From Nocardia sp. NBC_00508 (GTDB lineage Bacteria > Actinomycetota > Actinomycetes > Mycobacteriales > Mycobacteriaceae), in the NCBI RefSeq assembly GCF_036346875.1, contig NZ_CP107852.1, positions 1,736,001-1,800,000 on the forward strand: a stretch of 64,000 nt of DNA, in the 5' to 3' direction. How positions within the stretch are numbered: position 1 is the stretch's first letter; each line of letters starts with the position of its first letter. Below, in pieces: positions 55,113-64,000 of this stretch. The notes under the pieces are model-generated. The model made no database searches and was not told the origin of the DNA. It saw nothing but the letters and a program-made list of their open reading frames with translations. Both the position numbers and the translations under genes were made by a program.

Positions 55113-55171
55113 ACGCCGAATCATCCTCCTTCGGGACTGGTCGTACTCGGATCTGGTCGGCCGGGAACACG

Positions 55172-55204
55172 AAAAACGGGCCAGGGTTTCGAGACCCTGA
55201 CCCG
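55172..55204 (-). terminator. Rho-independent terminator after rpmA
   Basis: Read on the minus strand, CGGGTCAGGGT and ACCCTGGCCCG pair over 11 bp (one G-T) around a 6-nt loop, followed by TTTTT. It lies 28 bp beyond the rpmA stop and ends the rplU-rpmA transcript before obgE. Confidence 0.92.
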
Positions 55205-55232
55205 CTCGTTGTGTCCGGAAGTGGTTCGGCGG

Positions 55233-55499
55233 TCAGGCCTGAACCGGCTCCGGGACCACGATGTTGACGGTCTTGCGTCCACGCTTGGAGCCGAACTCCA
55301 CCGCGCCCGCAGCGAGGGCGAACAGGGTGTCGTCACCGCCACGACCGACGTTCACGCCGGGGTGGAAGTGGGTGCCGCGCTGACGCACCAGGATCTCGCC
55401 CGCCTTGACCGTCTGGCCGCCGAAGCGCTTGACGCCGAGTCGCTGGGCGTTGGAATCGCGTCCGTTCCGGGAGCTGGACGCGCCCTTCTTGTGTGCCAT
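55233..55499 (-). CDS. rpmA: 50S ribosomal protein L27
   Basis: 88-residue large-subunit protein near the peptidyl-transferase centre. It starts [20 protein letters not shown] and has [16 protein letters not shown], both L27 signatures. No N-terminal leader that would need proteolysis is present. It is co-transcribed with rplU (22-bp gap) and terminated just downstream. Confidence 0.98.
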   Translation of the reverse strand: MAHKKGASSSRNGRDSNAQRLGVKRFGGQTVKAGEILVRQRGTHFHPGVNVGRGGDDTLFALAAGAVEFGSKRGRKTVNIVVPEPVQA

Positions 55500-55521
55500 A
55501 GCTGATTCTCCTCGGGATGTC

Positions 55522-55833
55522 TTACTTGATGCCGGTGACCTTCAGGACCGTCAGCGGCTGACGGTGACCCTGGCGCTTGTGGTAGCCGGTCTTGTTCTTG
55601 AACTTGTGGATGCGGATCTTCGGGCCCTTGGTCTGCTCGACCACCTCGGCGGCCACGGAGACCTCGGCCAGCTTCGCGGCATCGGTGGTCAGCTCGGCGC
55701 CATCGACGACCAGGACCGGATCCAGCGCCACGGCGGTGCCCGGCGCACCCTCGATCTTCTCGACCTTCACCAGGTCACCGACCGCGACCTTGTACTGCTT
55801 TCCGCCGGTCTTGACGATCGCGTACGTTGCCAT
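55522..55833 (-). CDS. rplU: 50S ribosomal protein L21
   Basis: 103-residue protein that binds 23S rRNA. It begins [20 protein letters not shown] and ends with the L21 signature [20 protein letters not shown]. First gene of the rplU-rpmA operon; a 335-bp untranslated region with a hairpin lies upstream. Confidence 0.98.
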   Translation of the reverse strand: MATYAIVKTGGKQYKVAVGDLVKVEKIEGAPGTAVALDPVLVVDGAELTTDAAKLAEVSVAAEVVEQTKGPKIRIHKFKNKTGYHKRQGHRQPLTVLKVTGIK

Positions 55834-56168
55834 CGGTCGGCTGCCCTTCTTCCTGTAGTGCTCGGCACTTGCTCACGCGGCGACTTCCCGGGTCTGATCC
55901 ACCGGAAACCGCCACACGACTGGTCTGGTAATCGCCGCCGCCTCGGCGCCTGGTGGCTCCCGGTATCGAACTGACGAGAACCGGGCCACGAAGACAAAAC
56001 ATGTTGTCACCGGGCAGCGACTGTCCAAGATTACAGGACGGCCGCCGCCACAACCAAACCGGCGTCCGGGCGCATACCCCGCCTATGCCACCGGCGCACT
56101 GCCGATACGCACGTAGCCCCCGCCGGTCGCACCGACGAGGGCCACGGGACGTGAGCGACGACTCAGTG
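55834..56168. other. Leader region of rplU, downstream of rne
   Basis: 335 bp between the rne stop and the rplU start. It should hold the rplU promoter. The only structure noticed is a hairpin at 55954-55988 (TGGCTCCCGGT / ACCGGGCCA, one bulge, 15-nt loop), which may terminate rne transcripts or act as a leader for L21. No gene is seen. Confidence 0.45.
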
Positions 56169-59100
56169 CTACGCGTCCGGCGCGCCCGCCGGTCGCCCGA
56201 CCGCCCGCCTGCGCGGCCGACTGCGCTGCGGCAATTCGACCGGAGCGGACTCGGAGTAGTCGATGGTAGGCGCGGGTGCCTGCTCAGCGGTGGGCAGCAC
56301 GAACACCGCGCCCGAGCTATCCGCGGCGGGTGCGGCAGCCGAACGAGCAACCCTCCGGCGCCGAGCCGGGCGGTCCTGCCCCGATTCGGCCACACCGTTG
56401 GTGGTCGCCGGAGCACCGGACTCGACCGCCGAAGCAGACTCCACAGCCTGCACGGGCTCTGTTGCCAGAGCAGGCTCCGCAGTCCGAGCGGGCTCGGCAG
56501 CATGAGCAGGCTGTGGGGCCTGCGCGGGCTCGGCAACCCGAGCGGGTTCAGCAGCCTGCGCGGTCTCAGCCTGCACGGCTTCGGCAGCGCCTACCGGCTC
56601 GGCACCGCGAGCGGGCGCCGCGGCCTGCGCGGGCTCGGCAGCCGGGGCGGCCTCCGCAGCCCGGGCGGGCTCCGGCTCCACGGCGTCCACAGCCGCGACG
56701 GGCTCCGCCTGTTCGACGACCTCGACGACTTCGGCGGGCTCGGTCTCGGGCTCCTCGGCGGGCACCGCCACGGCGGCGTGGACAGTCGCCGCGCTCAGCG
56801 ACTCCGCGGCGGCGCCGTCTTCGACGGCCGCGGCGAATTCGTCGGCCACCGCGGGCTCGACGGCCTCGGCCGTCTCCGCCCGAGTCTCAGCGACCGCTGA
56901 CGCCGCAGCGGCCTTGTCGCCGGCCTGCGTCGCCTCCTGGTCGTCCTCGGGCTGGTGCGCGGCCATTGCCAGCGCCGCGGGGTGCGCCCGCTTGACGGCG
57001 GGGCCCTCCTCGGCGTGGTCGGCGGCGGGACCGGACCCATTCGACGGCTGGGCTTGGGCGGCCGCGCCCTTGTCCCGGCCGCGCCGCCTGCGCGAACCGC
57101 TTTCCCGGGTCCGCCCGGCGGCTTCCTCGCCCGAGCCGGGCTCCACCGGGTAGGCGTGCACCAGGATGCCGCGGCCGTGGCAGTGCTCGCAGGTGGTGGA
57201 GAACGCCTCGACCAGGCCGGTGCCCAGCTTCTTGCGGGTCATCTGGACCAAGCCCAGCGAGGTGACCTCGGAAACCTGATGGCGGGTACGGTCGCGGCCG
57301 AGCGCCTCGGTGAGGCGGCGCAGCACCAGATCGCGGTTGGACTCGAGCACCATGTCGATGAAGTCGACGACGATCATGCCGCCGATATCGCGCAGCCGCA
57401 TCTGGCGCACGATCTCCTCGGCCGCCTCCAAGTTGTTCCTGGTGACCGTCTCCTCCAGGTTGCTACCGCCGGAACCGGTGAACTTGCCGGTGTTCACGTC
57501 GATGACCGTCATCGCCTCGGTGCGGTCGATCACCAGGGTGCCGCCGGAGGGCAGCCATACCTTGCGATCCAGGGCCTTGGCGAGCTGCTCGTCGATCCGG
57601 TGGGCCTCGAACACGTCGACGCCGCTGTTCTCGTGCCGGGCAACCCGGGCGAGCAGGTCCGGCGCGACGGTGCCGATGTACTTCTCCACCGTGCTCCAGG
57701 CCCGGTCGCCTTCGATGACCAGTTTGGAGAAATCCTCGTTGAAAAGGTCGCGGATGACCTTGACCAGGAGGTCCGGCTCCTCGTACAGCGACTTGGGCGC
57801 GTTGTTGTCCTTGCCGGTCTGCTCCTGGATCGTGCGCCAGGTGGCCTGCAGCCGTTCCACGTCGCGGGCCAGTTCGGTCTCGCTGACGCCCTCGGATGCG
57901 GTGCGGATGATCACGCCGGCGTCGGCGGGAACGATCTCGCGCAGGATCTCCTTCAGGCGCTTGCGTTCGGTATCGGGCAGCTTCCGGCTGATCCCGGTGG
58001 AGGTGCCGCCCGGCACGTACACCAGGAAGCGCCCGGCCAGGCTGATCTGCGTGGTCAGGCGGGCGCCCTTGTGACCGACCGGGTCCTTGCTCACCTGGAC
58101 GAGCACCTGGGCGCCCGGCTTGAGCGCCTGCTCGATCTTGCGCTCCTTGCCGCCGAGCCCGGCTGCCTCCCAGTTCACCTCACCGGCGTAGAGCACACCG
58201 TTGCGGCCGCGGCCGATATCGACGAACGCCGCCTCCATGCTGGGCAGCACGTTCTGCACCTTGCCCAGGTAGACGTTGCCGACCATGGACGCGGAACCGG
58301 TGCTGGTGACGAAGTGCTCGACCAGGACGTTGTCTTCGAGCACCGCGACCTGCGTCGCGGTGGGATGGTCCGGGAAGGACTTCTCGCGCACCACCATCAC
58401 CCGGTCGACCGCCTCGCGCCGGGCCAGGAACTCCGACTCGGTCAGGATCGGCGGACGGCGGCGGCCGGCTTCGCGGCCATCGCGCCGCCGCTGCCGCTTG
58501 GCTTCCAGCCGGGTGGAACCGGTGATGCCCTGGACCTCGTCCACTGTGGCGCGGCTGCGCGTCTTGTTGCGCGGCTCGCGCTCGTGCACGACCGTGTTCG
58601 GCGGATCGTCGTCGGCGGACTCGCTCTCGCCGGATTCGCCGGCCACCTTGCGGCGACGGCGACGACGGCGACGACGGCTCGAGCCCTCCGGCACCCCGTC
58701 GTCGTCCTCGGCGTCGTCGGTGGTGGCCTCGGCAGGCTCTGCCGCCTCGCCGGTCTCGGGAGTCGACTCGTCCTCGGTTTCGGACTCGGTCTCCTCGCCC
58801 TCGTCGGCTTCGGACTGCTGTTCGCCGCGACCGCGACCACGTCCGCGGCGACCGCGACGTCTGCGCCGTGGCTGGCCCTCGGCGTCACCCTGCTGGTCGG
58901 ACGACTCGCGCTCGTCCTCGGCGACCTCGGTCTCGTCCTCGGCGACCTCGGTCTCGTCCTCGGCGGGCTCGGGTGTGGTCTCCTCGGTGCGCCGGGTCTC
59001 GCGTTCCGAGCGACGCTGCCTGCGCGCCTGCTCCGCGGCGGCGGCGTCCGGCGACAGGAACAGCGGCGCCTGCACGACGGCGGCCGATTCGAACACCGGC

Positions 59101-59597
59101 GGGGTGGCCGGTTCCGGTTCCTGCCGCACCACATGGGTGAACAACTGCGTCGTCGGCTGGTGCGCCGCGCCGACGCTCGGCGGCTGTCCGGGGCTCACCG
59201 CTTCCGGCGCGGAGAAGATGACGCCCGCGGCGGCGAAAGGTGTTCCGGTCTGTGGTTGTGGAGCGGGTTCCGGCGGTTCAGCCGCCGCGGGGGCGGTGGC
59301 GGCCGCCTGCGCGGTGCCCTTATCCGCCGGTTCCGCGGTGGGCGGCTGCGCGCTGGACTGCTCCTGTTCGGCCGCGGCGTCCGCCTCGACCGGCGCCAAA
59401 GCGTCGCGCACCGACTCCGCGACGGCTCGGTCGACGTTCGATTGCGCGCTGCGCGCGTCCGCCCCCATCTCGGTCAGTTTGGCCAGGATGCGCTTGCTCG
59501 TTACCCCCAGCAGCTTGGCGAGTGCGTGGACTCGGATTCGCTCCGGCAATTGTTCGGCATCCTGTGATGTTGTTTCCAGCGGCTCTTGATCGGCCAC
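56169..59597 (-). CDS. rne: Ribonuclease E/G family protein
   Basis: 1142-residue endoribonuclease, centre of RNA decay. N-terminus: an IF2_N-like domain (IRVHALAKLLGVTSKRILAKL), unusual among RNases. Then a long acidic region with Arg-rich patches ([15 protein letters not shown]), the catalytic core with S1 domain (VGNVYLGKVQNVLPSMEAAF), DNase-like MTVIDVNTGKFTG with the metal ligand Asp, and the Zn-link CEHCHGRG. An Ala/Glu/Pro-rich C-terminal tail follows. The GTG at 59597 is preceded by GGAG; an upstream frame to 59699 is not supported. Such actinobacterial RNase E proteins have the catalytic domain in the middle. Confidence 0.95.
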   Translation of the reverse strand: MADQEPLETTSQDAEQLPERIRVHALAKLLGVTSKRILAKLTEMGADARSAQSNVDRAVAESVRDALAPVEADAAAEQEQSSAQPPTAEPADKGTAQAAATAPAAAEPPEPAPQPQTGTPFAAAGVIFSAPEAVSPGQPPSVGAAHQPTTQLFTHVVRQEPEPATPPVFESAAVVQAPLFLSPDAAAAEQARRQRRSERETRRTEETTPEPAEDETEVAEDETEVAEDERESSDQQGDAEGQPRRRRRGRRGRGRGRGEQQSEADEGEETESETEDESTPETGEAAEPAEATTDDAEDDDGVPEGSSRRRRRRRRRKVAGESGESESADDDPPNTVVHEREPRNKTRSRATVDEVQGITGSTRLEAKRQRRRDGREAGRRRPPILTESEFLARREAVDRVMVVREKSFPDHPTATQVAVLEDNVLVEHFVTSTGSASMVGNVYLGKVQNVLPSMEAAFVDIGRGRNGVLYAGEVNWEAAGLGGKERKIEQALKPGAQVLVQVSKDPVGHKGARLTTQISLAGRFLVYVPGGTSTGISRKLPDTERKRLKEILREIVPADAGVIIRTASEGVSETELARDVERLQATWRTIQEQTGKDNNAPKSLYEEPDLLVKVIRDLFNEDFSKLVIEGDRAWSTVEKYIGTVAPDLLARVARHENSGVDVFEAHRIDEQLAKALDRKVWLPSGGTLVIDRTEAMTVIDVNTGKFTGSGGSNLEETVTRNNLEAAEEIVRQMRLRDIGGMIVVDFIDMVLESNRDLVLRRLTEALGRDRTRHQVSEVTSLGLVQMTRKKLGTGLVEAFSTTCEHCHGRGILVHAYPVEPGSGEEAAGRTRESGSRRRRGRDKGAAAQAQPSNGSGPAADHAEEGPAVKRAHPAALAMAAHQPEDDQEATQAGDKAAAASAVAETRAETAEAVEPAVADEFAAAVEDGAAAESLSAATVHAAVAVPAEEPETEPAEVVEVVEQAEPVAAVDAVEPEPARAAEAAPAAEPAQAAAPARGAEPVGAAEAVQAETAQAAEPARVAEPAQAPQPAHAAEPARTAEPALATEPVQAVESASAVESGAPATTNGVAESGQDRPARRRRVARSAAAPAADSSGAVFVLPTAEQAPAPTIDYSESAPVELPQRSRPRRRAVGRPAGAPDA

Positions 59598-60067
59598 GAA
59601 GTCTCCTCGAACCCCCGGGCGCGTCCCTCCCAACGGGAGTGACGCGGCCGACGCGGGGGCGCTGTCCGTTCGACTCGCACCCGGTGGGCGCGAGGTCATG
59701 TGGTCTCGCCCCGCGTGCCCGGTTATCTCCTCGGTCGTTCGTCATTCGGGCTAACTGGTCACGCGGCGCCTGGCTGTATGGCTGAACTCCGCGGATCGAG
59801 CGCTCATCCAGCGTGCCGACGCGAACAGCGAGCCCGATAACCAGGCCTTTTGTCCGTAGCAGCGATGATCGGCATCGAACCGCAGTGTCATCCGGCTGCA
59901 CTCGTCACGTCTTGTTCGCGCACCTGCACGAACAGTCGGCATCTAATGCAGCCGATGCCAGTATCCCACACCGCGCGCCGGGCGTTCGCCATCGGCGCTC
60001 GGGTCCGTCCCGCCCGCGGCGCGTTCGCCCTGCTCTGAGCGGCCCGGGCACGACGGTCCAGACCCGA
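59598..60067. other. Leader region between ndk and rne
   Basis: 470 bp on the 5' side of rne without a gene. It contains the hairpin at 59620-59646 close to the start. The length is notable because RNase E messages in other bacteria are autoregulated through their 5' leader. No other element is clear. Confidence 0.45.
59620..59646 (-). promoter_or_regulatory. Hairpin in rne leader
   Basis: CGCGTC-C-CTCCC and GGGAG-T-GACGCG pair over 11 bp around one mismatch with a 3-nt loop. The hairpin ends 22 bp before the rne start, just ahead of its GGAG box. It could sequester the ribosome-binding region or be an RNase E target for autoregulation. Confidence 0.4.
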
Positions 60068-60484
60068 TCAGGCGGGCAGCTCCGGGAACCAGAGGGCGAT
60101 CTCACGCTTGGCCGATTCGGGCGAATCAGACCCGTGCACCAGGTTCTCCTGCGTCTCGAGAGCGAAGTCTCCGCGAATGCTGCCTGGCACGGCCTTCTCG
60201 ACCGGATCGGTGCCGCCGGCGATCTGCCGGAACGCCGCGATGGCCCGCGGGCCCTCCAGGATGGCCGCGACGACCGGTCCCGAAGTGATGAACTCGATCA
60301 GGGAACCGAAGAACGGCTTCTCGGCGTGCTCGGCGTAGTGGCCCTTGGCCAGCTCCTCGGACACCTGCTTCAGCTCGAGGGCGACGATCTTCAGCCCCTT
60401 GCGCTCGATGCGTGCCAGCACCTCGCCGACAAGGCCACGGGATACCCCGTCCGGCTTGATGAGTACCAACGTCTGCTCAGTCAC
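60068..60484 (-). CDS. ndk: Nucleoside diphosphate kinase
   Basis: 138-residue enzyme that transfers the terminal phosphate between nucleoside triphosphates and diphosphates. It begins [20 protein letters not shown] and carries the active-site His in [19 protein letters not shown]. The GTG at 60484 is the family-consistent start. It lies between DUF4233 and rne as in mycobacteria. Confidence 0.97.
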   Translation of the reverse strand: MTEQTLVLIKPDGVSRGLVGEVLARIERKGLKIVALELKQVSEELAKGHYAEHAEKPFFGSLIEFITSGPVVAAILEGPRAIAAFRQIAGGTDPVEKAVPGSIRGDFALETQENLVHGSDSPESAKREIALWFPELPA

Positions 60485-60680
60485 GGCGCACAGCCTATCC
60501 GGCAACCTTCCGGGCGACTCACCAGCGGTCGTTCCGGGGCGCCTGGGCCTGCGGACTGCGTCGCGGAAGCGCTCTCTCGTCGATCGCCGCCTACGTCCTC
60601 GTCATCGGCTGGACCGCGCCGACGATGCTCTATACGGCGTTACACGAGTACACACCTCGGCGCGGACCGTGCGACGGCGG

Positions 60681-61097
60681 CTAGTCGCGCCGGATTCGCT
60701 GGCTCGGCAGCAAGCCCTTTTCCATCCGGCCCCGCACGTCGGCGCGCAGCATCAGGATGAAGCTCCAGACCAGGGCGAACACCACGCCGATGATGCCGAT
60801 GGAGAGGTGGATGAACGCGCCGAGCAGGACGAGCGCTTGCAGCGCGAGGTTGAACGGCAAGGCCCAAGGCCGCCGCTGCAACCCGGCGCCGAGGAACATC
60901 GCCACCGCGAGGACCACGAGGTAGGTGCCGGACAGCCAAGTCACCCCACCGCCGACGTCGGCGACCACCGGCAGCGCGAGCAACACCACGATCGCCTCGA
61001 GCACCAGGGTGCCCGCCATCACCCCGCGGAAGCCCTTCCACGGGTCGGTCGCGGGCGGCGGCACCGGCCGCTCGCCCTGGTCGGCGGGTTCACTCAT
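60681..61097 (-). CDS. DUF4233 family membrane protein
   Basis: 138-residue protein with four predicted membrane helices (~28-48, 53-70, 82-100, 103-118) between a Pro-rich cytosolic N-terminus and a basic C-terminus. It matches the DUF4233 family, found only next to folC and ndk in actinobacteria. Function unknown. Start ATG 61097 has no strong ribosome-binding site in view. It follows folC with a 46-bp gap. Confidence 0.9.
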   Translation of the reverse strand: MSEPADQGERPVPPPATDPWKGFRGVMAGTLVLEAIVVLLALPVVADVGGGVTWLSGTYLVVLAVAMFLGAGLQRRPWALPFNLALQALVLLGAFIHLSIGIIGVVFALVWSFILMLRADVRGRMEKGLLPSQRIRRD

Positions 61098-61143
61098 GCT
61101 GTGCCCTCCTCAGCGTGCACGGCCCACCTCCGGGCCCGACCCG

Positions 61144-62610
61144 TCATGCCGGGTCCTTCCCGAACAGCGCGCGGGTCGCGCCCGCCGTCACCACGGAGCC
61201 CGTGACGACGACGCCCGCTCCGGACACCATCTCGCCTTGTTCGCCGACCTCTTCGGCCATGGCGATCGCGGTCTCCAGCGCGTCCGGCAACGTGGTCGCG
61301 GTGACCACCCGCTCGTCGCCGAACCGCTGTACCGCGAGATCGGACAGGGTCTCCACGTCCAGCGCGCGCGGCGAGCCGTTCGTGGTGACGACGATCTCGT
61401 CGAACACCGGCTCCAGCGCGGCGAGGATGCCTGCGGCGTCCTTGTCGCCGAGCACCGCGATCACGCCGACCAGCTTGCGGAAGTCGAACTCCGTGGTGAG
61501 CGTCGCGGCGAGCGCCCGCGCGCCCGCCGGGTTGTGCGCGGCGTCGATGAAGATGGTCGGCGCATTGCGGACGCGCTCGAGCCGGCCCGGGCTGGTCACG
61601 CTCGCGAACCCGGCGCGCACGGCGTCGACGTCGAGCCGGCGCTGCGCGCCCGCGCCGAAGAACGCCTCCACCGCCGCGAGCGCGAGCACCGCGTTGCGCG
61701 CCTGGTGCTCACCGTGCAGCGGCAGGAAGATCTCGTCGTACACCCCGCCGAGGCCCTGCAACTCGAGCTGCTGCCCGCCGACCGCGATCTGGCGGGCGAG
61801 CACGCGGAACTCGGCGCCCTCGCGCGCGACCGCGGCGTCCACCTCGACGGCGCGGCGCAGCAGCACCTCCATCGCCTCCGGCTCCTGCTCCGCGATCACC
61901 GCGACGTTGTCGCGTGGCACCACGCTGTCCGGTACGCGCTTGATGATCCCGGCCTTCTCCTTCGCGATCGAGGTCAGGTCGGGGCCGAGGTAGTCGATGT
62001 GGTCCAGGCCGATCGGCGTGATCACCGCGACCTGCCCGTCGATCACGTTGGTGGCGTCCCAGGTGCCGCCCATGCCGGTCTCGACGACGGCGACATCGAC
62101 AGGCGCCTCGGCGAATGCGGCGAATGCCATCCCGGTGAGCACCTCGAACTTGCTCATGGCGGGCCCGCTCGCGGCCGCCGACTGCTTGTCGATCATCTCG
62201 ACGTACGGCAGCAGTTCCCGGTAGGTCGCCACATACTTCGCCGGGGAGATCGGCGCGTTGTCGATGCTGATCCGCTCGGTGGCCAGCTGCAGGTGCGGGC
62301 TGGTGATCCGGCCGGTCCGCCGGTGCAGCGCGGTGAGCAGCGCGTCGATCATCCTGGTCACCGAGGTCTTGCCGTTGGTGCCCGCGACGTGGATCGCCGG
62401 ATAGCTCTGCTGCGGCGAGCCGAGCAGATCCATCAGCGTGGCGATCCTGGTGAGCGTCGGCTCGATCTTGGTCTCCGGCCAGCGCTGGTCGAGTTCCGCC
62501 TCGACCAGCGCCATCTCGGCCAGTTCCACCGGCGACGGCCCGGACCCGAGCCGCGCACCGCCGCCACGGCGCTCATCGTCGCCGTACTGCGGTTCCGGCT
62601 CGTGGTTCAC
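61144..62610 (-). CDS. folC: Bifunctional dihydrofolate/folylpolyglutamate synthase
   Basis: 488-residue enzyme that makes dihydrofolate and adds glutamate tails to folates. Mur-ligase fold: P-loop [14 protein letters not shown] near residue 75, the Omega-loop region, [35 protein letters not shown] with the carbamylated-Lys-type segment, and the C-terminal [12 protein letters not shown]. The GTG at 62610 overlaps the valS TGA (GTGA), so the two are translationally coupled. The N-terminal ~30 residues are variable. Confidence 0.96.
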   Translation of the reverse strand: MNHEPEPQYGDDERRGGGARLGSGPSPVELAEMALVEAELDQRWPETKIEPTLTRIATLMDLLGSPQQSYPAIHVAGTNGKTSVTRMIDALLTALHRRTGRITSPHLQLATERISIDNAPISPAKYVATYRELLPYVEMIDKQSAAASGPAMSKFEVLTGMAFAAFAEAPVDVAVVETGMGGTWDATNVIDGQVAVITPIGLDHIDYLGPDLTSIAKEKAGIIKRVPDSVVPRDNVAVIAEQEPEAMEVLLRRAVEVDAAVAREGAEFRVLARQIAVGGQQLELQGLGGVYDEIFLPLHGEHQARNAVLALAAVEAFFGAGAQRRLDVDAVRAGFASVTSPGRLERVRNAPTIFIDAAHNPAGARALAATLTTEFDFRKLVGVIAVLGDKDAAGILAALEPVFDEIVVTTNGSPRALDVETLSDLAVQRFGDERVVTATTLPDALETAIAMAEEVGEQGEMVSGAGVVVTGSVVTAGATRALFGKDPA

Positions 62611-64000
62611 TTGCCGCTCAGCTCCGCCAGTCGGGCCCCGATGCGGGCCACTTCGTCGGCGGCGACCTGCTGCCTGTTCTTGATCTTGTCGACCACGTGC
62701 TCGGGCGCCTTGGCCAGGAACGCCTCGTTGCCGAGCTTGGCGGCGGTGCCCTGGAGTTCCTTCTGCGCGGCGGCCAGGTCCTTTTCCAGCCGGCGGCGTT
62801 CGGCGTCCAGGTCGACCGCGCCGGAGGTGTCCAGCTCGACCGTCACCGTCGCCGTGCTCAGACGCACCTCCACCGACGCGGTCGCGGCGAAATCGGCTCC
62901 GGACTCGGTGAGCCGGGCCAAGTTCGCCACCGACGGGCCGAGCTCGCCGAGCCCCGCTGCGTCCACGCCGATCAGCTTGGCCGCCACCTTCTGCTTGTCG
63001 GCCAGGCCCTGGTCGCTGCGGAACCGCCGGATCTCCGTGATCAACCGCTGGGTATCGGCGATCCGTTGCGCCGCAGCCTGATCGGCGGGAACGCCGGAGG
63101 CCTGCGGCCACGGCGCGACGACCACCGACTCATCGCCGGTCAGCGCCTGCCACAACGCCTCGGTGACGAACGGGATGACCGGATGCAGCAGGCGAAGCAC
63201 CGCGTCCAGCACCGCCCCGAGCACCAGTTGGGTCGCATCGGCGCGCGCACCCTCGGCGGCGAACTGCACCTTGGCCAATTCCAGGTACCAGTCGCACAGT
63301 TCGTCCCAGGCGAAGTGGTAGAGCGCCTCACATGCTTTGCCGAACTCGTAGGCGTCGAACGCCGAATCCGTTTCGGCGCGTACCTCGTCCAGCCGGTCCA
63401 GGATCCAGCGGTCGGCGTCGGTGAGCTGCGCGCGGTCGGGCAGATCGCCGACGCGCGCGCCGTTCATCAGCGCGAACTTGACGGCGTTGAACAGCTTGGT
63501 CACGAAGCTGCGCGCGGCGAGCACGTGCGGCTCGCCGACCGAGAGGTCACCGCCGGGCTGCGCGCCGCGGGCGAGGGTGAAGCGCGTGGCATCGGCGCCG
63601 AAGGTGTTGATCCAGTCCAGCGGGTCGATGCCGTTGCCGCGCGACTTGGACATCTTCTTGCCGAACTGGTCGCGGATCAGGCCGTGCAGGAACACGTCCT
63701 TGAACGGCACCTGACGCTCGCCGCCCTTGCCCGTGGTCAGCACGGCGTCCTCGGCGACATAGGTGCCGAACATCATCATCCGCGCCACCCAGAAGAACAG
63801 GATGTCGTAGCCGGTGACGAGAACACTCGTGGGATAGAACTTCTCGAGTTCGGCGCTGGCGTGCGGCCAGCCCATGGTGGAGAACGGCCACAGGCCGGAG
63901 GAGAACCAGGTGTCGAGCACGTCGGGGTCCTGCACCCAACCCTCGGGCGCCTGCTCGTCGGGACCGACGCACACCACTTCGCCCTCGGGGCCGTACCAGA
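62607..64000 (-). CDS. valS: Valyl-tRNA synthetase, C-terminal part (partial at window end)
   Basis: Class I aminoacyl-tRNA synthetase; the visible 464 residues are the C-terminal half. Seen: the end of the catalytic domain with [30 protein letters not shown] (KMSKS signature), the anticodon-binding domain, and the C-terminal coiled coil ([18 protein letters not shown]) ending LAELSGK. The HIGH motif and editing domain lie beyond the window. folC follows with a GTGA overlap. Confidence 0.97.
   Translation of the reverse strand, partial: WYGPEGEVVCVGPDEQAPEGWVQDPDVLDTWFSSGLWPFSTMGWPHASAELEKFYPTSVLVTGYDILFFWVARMMMFGTYVAEDAVLTTGKGGERQVPFKDVFLHGLIRDQFGKKMSKSRGNGIDPLDWINTFGADATRFTLARGAQPGGDLSVGEPHVLAARSFVTKLFNAVKFALMNGARVGDLPDRAQLTDADRWILDRLDEVRAETDSAFDAYEFGKACEALYHFAWDELCDWYLELAKVQFAAEGARADATQLVLGAVLDAVLRLLHPVIPFVTEALWQALTGDESVVVAPWPQASGVPADQAAAQRIADTQRLITEIRRFRSDQGLADKQKVAAKLIGVDAAGLGELGPSVANLARLTESGADFAATASVEVRLSTATVTVELDTSGAVDLDAERRRLEKDLAAAQKELQGTAAKLGNEAFLAKAPEHVVDKIKNRQQVAADEVARIGARLAELSGK

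Noticed and set aside
56955..59567. 870-codon plus-strand frame opposite rne
   Set aside because: Antisense shadow of the RNase E coding region; no recognisable domain.
60540..60684. Plus-strand hydrophobic reading frame ([20 protein letters not shown]) upstream of DUF4233
   Set aside because: No start codon with a ribosome-binding site; probably chance hydrophobicity or a minor relic.

Overview
The window is high-GC actinobacterial DNA from the Corynebacteriales, most likely a Nocardia or close relative. Three things point there. Genes for methylglucose lipopolysaccharide synthesis (octT, gpgP) sit beside rsfS and nadD. There is an ESX-type EspG gene with a PPE-like partner. Two blocks keep the gene order known from Mycobacterium tuberculosis: rpsT-holA-comEC-comEA-GNAT-degV-octT-gpgP-rsfS-nadD, and proB-obgE-rpmA-rplU-rne-ndk-DUF4233-folC-valS. 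Extra genes between core genes argue against Mycobacterium itself. The species is inferred from gene content only.

Layout. 1-5.6 kb: the 5' end of an unknown gene, lepA, a 150-bp tandem duplication, a PemK/MazF-like gene, a Uma2-type nuclease gene, an aquaporin gene, a triplicated 24-bp repeat, and rpsT with a clear terminator. 5.7-10.3 kb: an accessory block between rpsT and holA, holding a small acidic protein, an XRE/MmyB-type regulator, an aldo/keto reductase, a DUF2798 protein and a divergent TetR/LLM-oxidoreductase pair with two matched operators. This block ends on a 5'-half relic of tRNA-Lys. 10.3-16.4 kb: holA, a UbiE/MenG-like methyltransferase, then comEC-comEA. ComEC carries an unusual ~100-residue insert in its metallo-beta-lactamase domain. 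16.6-21.6 kb: GNAT, DegV, OctT (with a ~265-residue acidic N-terminal extension), GpgP, RsfS and NadD. A triplicated 80-bp repeat separates gpgP from rsfS.

21.7-30.3 kb: an HSP90-family/TPR operon, a small secreted protein, a MoxR/vWA(CoxE)/MmcQ operon, and proA. 30.5-39.5 kb: ribokinase, a split FluG-like pair (glutamine synthetase-like plus amidohydrolase) with an inverted relic of the amidohydrolase just upstream, rtcB, a membrane protein, an epoxide-hydrolase-like enzyme, and a RecQ-type helicase. 39.6-42.5 kb: an RHH/MazF toxin-antitoxin pair, a LigD-type polymerase domain protein, and a 2-hydroxyacid dehydrogenase. 42.5-48.8 kb: an operon of a hypothetical protein, SDR, ferritin-like diiron protein and Baeyer-Villiger-type monooxygenase behind a perfect 12-bp palindrome, followed by a MerR regulator and an O-methyltransferase. 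48.8-52.3 kb: a secreted protein and a compact EspG / small helical protein / proline-rich PPE-like cluster without ESX core genes. 52.4-64 kb: the housekeeping block proB, obgE, rpmA-rplU, rne, ndk, DUF4233, folC and valS (cut by the window end), all on the minus strand.

No rRNA, complete tRNA, CRISPR array or insertion-sequence transposase was seen. The most unusual items are the tRNA-Lys half, the inverted amidohydrolase relic, the in-frame ComEC insert, the three kinds of tandem repeat in intergenic DNA, and the orphan ESX-type and HSP90/TPR clusters.
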